Under the pieces are notes generated by a model. The model was not told where the DNA came from and searched no databases. It was given only the letters and a program-made list of their open reading frames with translations. Both the position numbers and the translations under genes were made by a program. DNA of 64,000 bases from Bolinopsis microptera (lineage: Eukaryota > Ctenophora > Tentaculata > Lobata > Bolinopsidae), in assembly GCF_026151205.1 (NCBI RefSeq), contig NC_087074.1:14097167-14161166 (forward strand), given 5' to 3'. Shown here piece after piece: positions 59,201-64,000 of this stretch (position 1 is its first letter; the number at the start of each line of letters is the position of its first letter).

Positions 59201-62200
59201 GGGATCCCCTTCTGCCAGGGTCACTTCTTCCTCGCCTAGATTTGCTACCCTGATCTGTACCTTACCGCTCTTTGTTCCCTGAACAATCCCGTAAGGTGTG
59301 CTTACTAGCTTATCGTCAAACGTTATTGGTTGAACCATATACTCCTTACCCATCTCCATGTTGGGGATGTAACATGTCACTAACGCCTCACTTCTGGTAG
59401 GGATCTTACGTTCGGCATCCACTACCACTTCCACTGAGTTCTCCTCCTCAATGGTCCCTGCGACGCTGCTCCTGCCTGCGGCTGGGTGGCATAACAACTC
59501 TATCTCTTCACTGTTACCATTGATAGTCATCACACTCTTGTTGAAGTCAAATGATATGTTGGCTATCCTAGACCAGAAATCTATCCCCAATATCATCGAG
59601 CAGATCATCTTCTCAACCACAATGAATCGCTGGTGGGCAAAAGTCAGTCCACCCACAGAGACAGTTCTTCGTATCTCTCCCGTGACAGGTATTCTTTCGC
59701 CGGATACTCCTCTCCCACATAACGCCGATTTCTCCATTGTGGCATTCTCCTGTTCTGTAAGTAAGTCTTCACATATTAATGACCACTGGGCCCCTGTATC
59801 GAACAGTGCAGTTTCCTCAACTCCTTTCTCCCACTTAATCCTAATATATGGTGTCGAGTTCAGACCCTCTGAAGCGATCCCCTTCATCTGTTGTAACTGC
59901 TTCCGCCGTCCTTTACCACCCTTCTCAGGAGTAATGACCCGAAACTGGGCTCTGGCACATGCCCAAGGTTTCACGTCATGCTCCTCCCCTTCTCTGCTGC
60001 TAGGTAGTAGGTTGCTCTCCAGTATTCTCCCCGCCCCCATCACTCTGCCCGTCTATAGGGGGCTCTACCGAAAATCCGTACCCCTTCCTCTTCCAGCCTT
60101 GTCACCTCTTCTTGCCGGTCTCCACGTAGGGTCCTCCTTCTTTCGCACTGTGCAGTGAAACCATCCCCCTCGGTGTTTCTTTTTACAGTAGAAGCATTCA
60201 AGGAATTCTAGTGGTAGCCCGTCTGATGATTCACCACTTCCTCTCGAACTGCTGCTCCTGTTTGACCGGCCTGACTCGCCGGACGATTGCTTCCTCCTGT
60301 TTCCAGGCTCCAGCATGTGACGATGACTTTTGCTCCCACGCGCTAACCGAATATTCTTGTGCTGCGTTGATGCTGCCGGTCTCCTTACCCATGGCTTTTA
60401 CTGCGTCGTCTGTCTTCTTTGCTATATCCGCTACCTTCAGGAGGTCCTCCAGGGGTTTCGCCTCTTGCCGTGATTTCATCCAGCCACCCTCTAGCAGCTT
60501 CCGCTTGATCCTCTCGTCCCCCAATCCACTTACAAACTTCCATGCTACCCTTCTCTCGAGGTCTAATTGGCTATCTCCGTCATATGCCTCTTTCACCGTC
60601 ATTTGCAGTCGGGTCATGTAGTCACTGATTGTCTCCCTGGGCTCCTGGATACTCTTCTCAAACCCAAGAATGTTCAGTTCGATTGCTTGTACATTCGTGA
60701 ATTTATCCTTCAACTTACTTACAAGTAATTCGTCGTTACTAGTCCACGGATTCAGCATGGAGCTCGCAAAACTCACGTAGTCAAATGCTTCCCCTTGCAG
60801 ACAAAGCGTCAGCTTCCCAGCCCTGTAGGATGGGGAGTCCCACCCTCTCAGTCGTGCCCGCATGTTCAGCTCTTTGACCACTTTATATCTCTCGATGAAC
60901 CTTCTCATTGAAACTACAGAGTAGTCCCCGTCGTGTCCAATCATAATTGTTAGATTGACCTAATTTACTATATTTCAGACCAAGGAATGATAATTAGACA
61001 ACTGCAGTTAACTAAGTCACACAAAATGTGACATTTTAAACATTATAGTGCCTAACAACAATAGATTTTCTTTCTGAGCGGTGCATATGGGAGTATGGGT
61101 TACGTGGCTAATGTTCAGATCTTCTAGATGTCAAAATTATTATTTTTGTTTACCAATATCCTCAAACTCAAATGAACGTGTCCATAAATTCAATTAAAAT
61201 AAATTACATGAATTATCAAGATATAACATAGAAATTTCTTTTATTGCACAACTTTTGACGGATATTAAAACTGTTTATTTTATCCATAAATTCAATCAAA
61301 ATAAATTACATGAATTATCAAGTCATATATCAATCTCAATCATCACTAATCTTAATCTCTCTAAAAACTGAGAGATACCAAAATATTTATATCATAAAAG
61401 GAGTTTTGAGAAGTTCCTTGACGGTTGTAGGCCTGAGCTCCGATTGTCTGCACAACATGAGAGATATGAGGTGTTTACAGAAGATTGAGAGTTCTGGTCT
61501 TTTCTTGGGAAACCTCAGCTGAATGTAGTAGTCTTCAGGAGTCTTGAAAGGGAATCCACCCAGGACCAGTCTGTAGAGCATCACTCCTGCAGCCCAGATA
61601 TCAGCGTTTACAGGATCGTACTTGCCCCGGAAGAGGATATCTGGACTGGCGAATTGTCGAGTTCCCTCAAATGTTGTCAGGTTGTCTCCAGTGATGTAGG
61701 TGGCTGCTCCAAAGTCGATGAGTTTGATACTCAGATCGGCAGGATTGATAAGGATGTTCTCAGGTTTGATGTCCAGATGAGCTATCTTCAGTTCTGAGTG
61801 GAGGTAATCCAGGACTTCCAGGACTTGTTTCATTATCTTCTTCGTAATATCCTCGTCTAGGTATCTGATGTTAACTGTGTAGTCGAACAGGTCCTTCCAG
61901 CCAGGCAGGTACTCCAGGATCATGAGGTAATGTTTGGGGAAAGAGTAGAAATCTAGCAGCTCAATAACACCAGGATGGGAGATAGACACCATGGTCTTCA
62001 CCTCCCTTGGAACAGTGGCATCTTCTAGAAGTTCTGTCTTCAGAGAGGTCTTCTTGTTGATCTGTTTCACGACGAAATCCTTGCAGGTAGTGTTGTGGAT
62101 AGCAGTGTAGATCTGCCCAAATCCTCCAGATCCAAGTTTAGAGGTGATGGTGTAGGTTCGCTCGAAGTGGAAAATGTCCTCGGAGAAGGCTTGAGACTTG

Positions 62201-64000
62201 CTTTTGCTTTGACCCATAGTAGTTGATGTTAAAGTTAAACTCAGATAGATAACAAATCAAGATAGAAGTATTTAATGTTACTGGAAATGTTCCCTGAAGA
62301 TTTTATATGGGTACCGTTGACACCAGTCGCGCCATAGATTTCCCCTTCGTAGCGCGTGTACGTAAATCCTCGTACACAGGTTCGTCGGTTTGACTGACGT
62401 TTGAGCGAGATGCGGTGTCAAGGAAAGTCGGATATGGCAGTGGATACTGGGTACGGTAGCAGATTTATGGAATGATACTAAATCAAAATAGAACTAAAAG
62501 TTAAATTTATTAACTGATATAGAAAATCGACCAGGGACATCCACTTCGAGAATTTTCTAAAACATGACAAACTTACCAATACCACCCAGCATGAAATATT
62601 GCAGAATACCACCGTCATAAAATGAACGATTCTATTTTGGAAGTTTACCATCAATCTAATATCATTTAGTGCCATTCATTTTTTAATAAATGAATGTACC
62701 ACAGGTCTGTGGCAGATTCGCTGAAATCAGGAAACGTGGTGCCCCCTGAAAAGTTCGAGTGTGTGACAATATATTTCAGTGATATCGTAGGGTTCACTGC
62801 TATCAGTTCCCTCTCCAAACCTATGGAGGTGAGATTCGGTTCTTGGTTTGCGGATGATAACGTTTGATTTTTGGACATTTAATAAATTTTAAACTTTGTC
62901 CTTTTTGATGTTGCTTCATTAAGTTTACCAAAAGAGTTATAGAATTTACCCGACGAAACTAGATATAATTACACATTCTAACAATATCATATATGTTGGT
63001 CCAATCTTTGGAAAGTTACGTCCCTTGCAGGTGTTGGACATGCTGAACGATCTGTACACTGTGTTTGATATGTGCATTGAAAAGTACGATTGCTATAAAG
63101 TTGAAACCATCGGCGATGCGTACATGGTGGGTTTTATGACTGATCTTCTAATTTATTTAAACAATACGAGTCCAATTTATGAATTAGTATAGACAGCTTG
63201 TGATCATGACTATGAACGTTTTGCATCTCTAAGCCTCATCAACATTCATATCACTGATCAATAACTGTGCTCACGTCAGGTGGTATCAGGACTACCAGTT
63301 AGAAACGGAGACAGACACGCCGCGCAGATAGCTCTCATGTCTCTCAACTTCCTCTCCTGTCTCAAAACCTTCGTTATCAGTCATCTGCCCGAGAAGAAAC
63401 TCAACATCCGAATAGGCATGCACTCAGGTAACAAGATACAATTAAGAGTAAGGAATGGACATTTCCTAATCCTGATATGTTTATAAGAGCCTTTTCCTTA
63501 TCGCAATAGACGGGAACAAACAACATTTTGCCCCAGAATCATAATACAAATACAAACAATGCGACAAATAAATAATGTTCAGATCCGGATATTACAAGAT
63601 ACATTAAAATTTGAACTCGTTTTTGTGCATACTTTAGAGAAAGAGAGCTGATAGTATTAATGCCACTTGAACCAAATGCAATTTACTAGTACATACTACA
63701 ACTCTACAACTCTACATGGTTAAACTTATCACCTCCACTTCAGGCCCAGCTGTAGCGGGGATCGTCGGTAAAAAGATGCCGAGATATTGTTTATTTGGAG
63801 ACACCGTCAATACAGCTAGTCGGATGGAGTCTAATGGAGAACGTAAGAAACTGAAACTTTGTGTTTTATCTCATCACATGGACGTATTATATTCACATAA
63901 TTAGAACATAGAATGGACTATAACTGTCGGTTATTCTTGGTTTTAGTGTTTATCGTAGTAACCTTTAATACCATCAGCCGAGAAGATCCAGATGAGCTCT
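44203..64000 (+). CDS. receptor guanylate cyclase, at least 20 exons, runs off the right edge
   Basis: Exons in phase: 44203-45046, 45513-45608, 45677-45825, 45961-46074, 46208-46331, 46488-46600, 46713-46839, 47039-47126, 47281-47425, 47661-47807, 48018-48122, 48244-48315, 49926-50094, 50213-50558, 50682-50822, 62705-62828, 63031-63126, 63280-63427, 63744-63842, 63978 onward. About 1090 codons are visible. Order: signal peptide; ANF-receptor ectodomain to about residue 520; transmembrane helix ([20 protein letters not shown], exon 8); kinase-homology domain with VALK but HGYLKSSNC and SDFS in place of catalytic HRD and DFG, so a pseudokinase; dimerising helix ([11 protein letters not shown]); cyclase with [21 protein letters not shown] and [17 protein letters not shown]. 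The Asp pair binds metal, and Glu (VET) and Cys (RYC) are the guanine-selecting residues, so it makes cGMP. Ligand unknown. Intron 2 uses a weak donor (GTTGGG). Only the extreme cyclase C-terminus is missing. Confidence 0.92.
48671..49456 (-). CDS. intronless acidic protein of unknown function, nested in a guanylate cyclase intron
   Basis: A 261-codon ORF on the opposite strand fills the 1.6-kb intron 12 (48316-49925) of the cyclase gene. Residues 1-60 are rich in Ala, Thr, Glu and Asp. A Ser/Lys-rich basic segment follows ([26 protein letters not shown]). The middle (about 115-200) looks folded, with [20 protein letters not shown] and [20 protein letters not shown] suggesting amphipathic helices. 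The tail has [14 protein letters not shown] and an acidic run [15 protein letters not shown] and the SP motifs are possible kinase sites. I recognise no family. Length and orderly composition argue for a real gene; being intronless suggests retroposition. Confidence 0.65.
   Translation of the reverse strand: MADTDTAVTEAAGTTTEVAVEDTADDASAEEDETVNSAAGESEDTLGAQITLMLEENDEDDTKSVKSETKSTKSFKSLKGSIAGSLRRFSMGSKVSGLNWRSSQFSVNTRTTDDYMDPVQRRSRKTIGKIVVREEHTEWIKDEILTDIRETKIQLASLTYFTDDHPDFPGQPFSNMMDQIWIEMQLMAEYIDGINDRIERLGYSPSPELSPSPERLPTPNFLQSFFCWHRYIASESEEEGEEEGEDEKVAPEMVEPERLNQ
51961..52206 (+). other. short ORF in the segment unique to element A
   Basis: About 80 codons, opening at a non-ATG codon and ending NL-stop, with [15 protein letters not shown] and [20 protein letters not shown]. 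It lies at the start of the 566-bp stretch present in element A but missing from copy B. It might be the last fragment of a transposase of the parent element. No family recognised. Confidence 0.25.
53249..53725 (-). repeat. candidate gypsy 3' LTR, distal part, with 85-bp tandem repeats
   Basis: On the minus strand this would be the end of an LTR, terminating ...gtcatttca exactly where homology between element A and copy B breaks. Together with 55826-55943 (starting tgggacatgatag on the minus strand) it would form an LTR of about 595 bp with TG...CA ends, split by copy B. Three copies of an 85-bp unit (ataatgtccctcatgataat...) lie at about 53493-53725. No matching 5' LTR is present, so the call is tentative. 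Confidence 0.4.
53730..55821. mobile_element. inverted-repeat element, copy B, 2.1 kb
   Basis: It has the same 35-bp terminal inverted repeats as element A and its own 4-bp target duplication TTAT (53726-53729 and 55822-55825). It inserted into the third 85-bp repeat of the candidate LTR. The interior carries three copies of the module aggggcaagacatgttta / ctttgtcacatcagttatta (about 54575, 54795, 55070). A dozen or more tttgtcaca-like motifs occur throughout. No coding capacity is seen. Confidence 0.88.
56124..57524 (-). pseudogene. gypsy-type integrase
   Basis: This frame of 466 codons contains the HHCC zinc-binding module (HRSATAAH...CEECG), the catalytic triad ([24 protein letters not shown]) and a C-terminal GDLVRYRL...YSEPYRV segment resembling the GPY/F module. 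It joins retroelement DNA to the host. It is in the same frame as the preceding RT/RNase H part and is cut off from it only by an in-frame TAG at 57531-57533. Confidence 0.88.
57531..58493 (-). pseudogene. gypsy-type RT C-terminal part and RNase H
   Basis: It starts in the RT thumb ([11 protein letters not shown]). The RNase H motifs follow: [24 protein letters not shown] and [12 protein letters not shown] single-base deletion in a run of five G near 58470 separates it from the catalytic half of RT. It ends at a TAG beyond which the frame continues into integrase. Confidence 0.88.
58442..60043 (-). pseudogene. gypsy-type protease and reverse transcriptase
   Basis: The protease active site is [12 protein letters not shown] blocks include [49 protein letters not shown] and the catalytic [11 protein letters not shown]. 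The frame then runs out of register because of a 1-nt deletion. Two TAG codons in the same frame lie between this ORF and the nucleocapsid segment. Whether either reflects a native gag/pol boundary cannot be told from one copy. Confidence 0.88.
60065..60316 (-). pseudogene. gypsy-type nucleocapsid segment
   Basis: It carries an arginine- and serine-rich stretch and a Cys/His knuckle ([15 protein letters not shown]), then a basic tail. It overlaps the end of the gag ORF in another frame, so a frame change lies between about 60316 and 60231. This may be a programmed shift or a lesion. Confidence 0.7.
60231..60944 (-). pseudogene. gypsy-type gag, 5'-truncated
   Basis: 237 codons with [21 protein letters not shown] and a capsid-like helical pattern. 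The apparent start codon straddles the junction with the element A right end: its ATG comes from that sequence. The native N-terminus is therefore probably deleted rather than starting here. Confidence 0.75.
61387..62217 (-). CDS. intronless Ser/Thr protein kinase, CAMK-like, with N-myristoylation signal
   Basis: A 276-residue kinase lies antisense in intron 15 of the cyclase gene. It begins MGQSKSKSQ, with Gly2 followed by Ser/Lys residues, a good N-myristoylation site, so membrane attachment is likely. It then goes straight into the kinase fold: glycine loop GSGGFGQIY (29-37), Lys51 in VVKQ, catalytic HLDIKPEN (about 146), LIDFG (about 165), ASPDIL in place of [22 protein letters not shown], and a final Arg block. 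All catalytic residues are present. Leu for Arg in HRD is usual in DAPK and MLCK-like kinases, hence the CAMK placement. There is no regulatory tail. Being single-exon amid split genes suggests an old retrocopy under selection. Confidence 0.88.
   Translation of the reverse strand: MGQSKSKSQAFSEDIFHFERTYTITSKLGSGGFGQIYTAIHNTTCKDFVVKQINKKTSLKTELLEDATVPREVKTMVSISHPGVIELLDFYSFPKHYLMILEYLPGWKDLFDYTVNIRYLDEDITKKIMKQVLEVLDYLHSELKIAHLDIKPENILINPADLSIKLIDFGAATYITGDNLTTFEGTRQFASPDILFRGKYDPVNADIWAAGVMLYRLVLGGFPFKTPEDYYIQLRFPKKRPELSIFCKHLISLMLCRQSELRPTTVKELLKTPFMI
62218..62704. other. intron remainder between kinase start and cyclase exon 16
   Basis: It probably includes the kinase promoter on the minus strand. 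A short inverted pair, cgtgtacgtaaatcctcgtacac, lies at about 62357-62380. Nothing else is recognised. Confidence 0.35.
63484..63605. repeat. half-copy of the foldback element in cyclase intron 18
   Basis: agagccttttccttatcgca, gacgggaacaa and acaatgcgacaaataaataa match one arm and flank of the element at 28975-29165. Confidence 0.7.

Larger units (their letters stand above)
55826..60944 (-). mobile_element. gypsy-type (Metaviridae-like) retrotransposon, degenerate, inside element A
   Basis: Order on the minus strand: gag, nucleocapsid knuckle, protease, reverse transcriptase, RNase H, integrase. The gag side ends abruptly at 60941-60944 against the right part of element A, with no 5' LTR or primer-binding region. 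The other side has a candidate LTR. The best reading is insertion into element A followed by a deletion that removed the 5' LTR, part of gag and about 58 bp of A. Frameshifts and stops make this copy inactive. Confidence 0.8.
50886..61183. mobile_element. inverted-repeat element A, 10.3 kb with nested insertions
   Basis: The left end (ggacacgttcatttgagttt...) and right end are perfect 35-bp inverted repeats. The 4-bp direct repeat ATAA occurs just outside both (50882-50885 and 61184-61187), so the whole block inserted as one unit. Left part 50886-53248 and right part 60941-61183 are homologous to copy B at 53730-55821. Between them sit a gypsy-type gag-pol and copy B. About 566 bp (51990-52557) are unique to A. 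Superfamily undetermined; no transposase of its own is recognised. Confidence 0.8.
50823..62704 (+). other. 11.9-kb intron 15 of the guanylate cyclase gene
   Basis: It separates the signalling-helix exon from the first cyclase exon, in phase 2. All other introns seen are about 70 to 1600 bp. It is swollen by a 10.3-kb inverted-repeat element with nested insertions and also holds an antisense kinase gene. A segment of about 60 bp is duplicated on either side of the insertion: 50860-50885 plus the continuation at 61184, and 61262-61322. Confidence 0.85.

Noticed and set aside
59451..60158. Plus-strand ORF of 235 codons
   Set aside because: It is antisense to the gypsy protease/RT ORF, with no recognisable domain.
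55539..61183. The 55539-55821 and 60941-61183 direct repeats as a pair of gypsy LTRs
   Set aside because: They flank the gag-pol and looked like LTRs. However, both lie inside units with inverted-repeat ends and independent 4-bp duplications, lack TG...CA ends, and there is no purine tract before the distal one. They are the shared right ends of elements A and B.

Overview
This window is eukaryotic and almost certainly from an invertebrate animal. Its genes are split by short GT–AG introns, and it encodes a receptor guanylate cyclase, an ABC half-transporter of the TAP/ABCB type and a CAMK-type kinase. It also holds a typical metazoan mix of mobile elements: a CR1/Jockey-like LINE, a restriction-like-endonuclease (RLE) LINE, a Penelope-like fragment, a gypsy-type gag-pol, hAT- and mariner-type MITEs and a tRNA-derived SINE. 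The DNA is AT-rich and gene-poor. I cannot name the clade; the repertoire would suit a cnidarian or sponge-grade animal, but that is a guess.

Left part (1-9.4 kb). A G-rich minisatellite precedes a three-exon minus-strand gene (1056-4206) that I read as a jacalin-like lectin domain fused to a TAP-like ABC half-transporter. At 8176-9367 is a three-exon gene for a 103-residue secreted, probably GPI-anchored protein whose middle exon is ten copies of an 18-bp acidic Gly/Asp/Ala/Glu repeat. A cluster of CACGTG E-boxes lies upstream of it and a MITE sits in its first intron.

Middle (9.4-44 kb). This is mostly non-coding and repeat-rich: nested MITEs (9.7-10.9 kb), a dead LINE (13.8-16.8 kb), several minisatellites, a hAT MITE with a perfect 8-bp target duplication, foldback elements, an intact 985-codon RLE-type LINE ORF (33.7-36.8 kb, minus), a frameshifted Penelope-like GIY-YIG fragment (42.6-43.1 kb, minus) and a SINE. 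One isolated exon at 26116-26914 encodes a signal peptide and the ligand-binding lobe of a natriuretic-peptide-receptor-like protein.

Right part (44.2-64 kb). A receptor guanylate cyclase gene occupies 44203 to beyond the window end. I could chain 20 exons in phase: extracellular ANF-receptor fold, one transmembrane helix, catalytically dead kinase-homology domain, signalling helix and the start of the guanylate cyclase domain. Two of its introns hold intronless antisense ORFs: a 261-codon acidic protein of unknown function and a myristoylatable Ser/Thr kinase. The 11.9-kb intron before the cyclase exons also carries a 10.3-kb inverted-repeat element flanked by 4-bp target duplications. Inside that element are a broken gypsy-type gag-pol and a second 2.1-kb copy of the same inverted-repeat family. 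The isolated exon at 26.1 kb ends in the same splice phase, at the equivalent place, as exon 1 of this gene. It may therefore be an alternative first exon or the remnant of a tandem paralogue.
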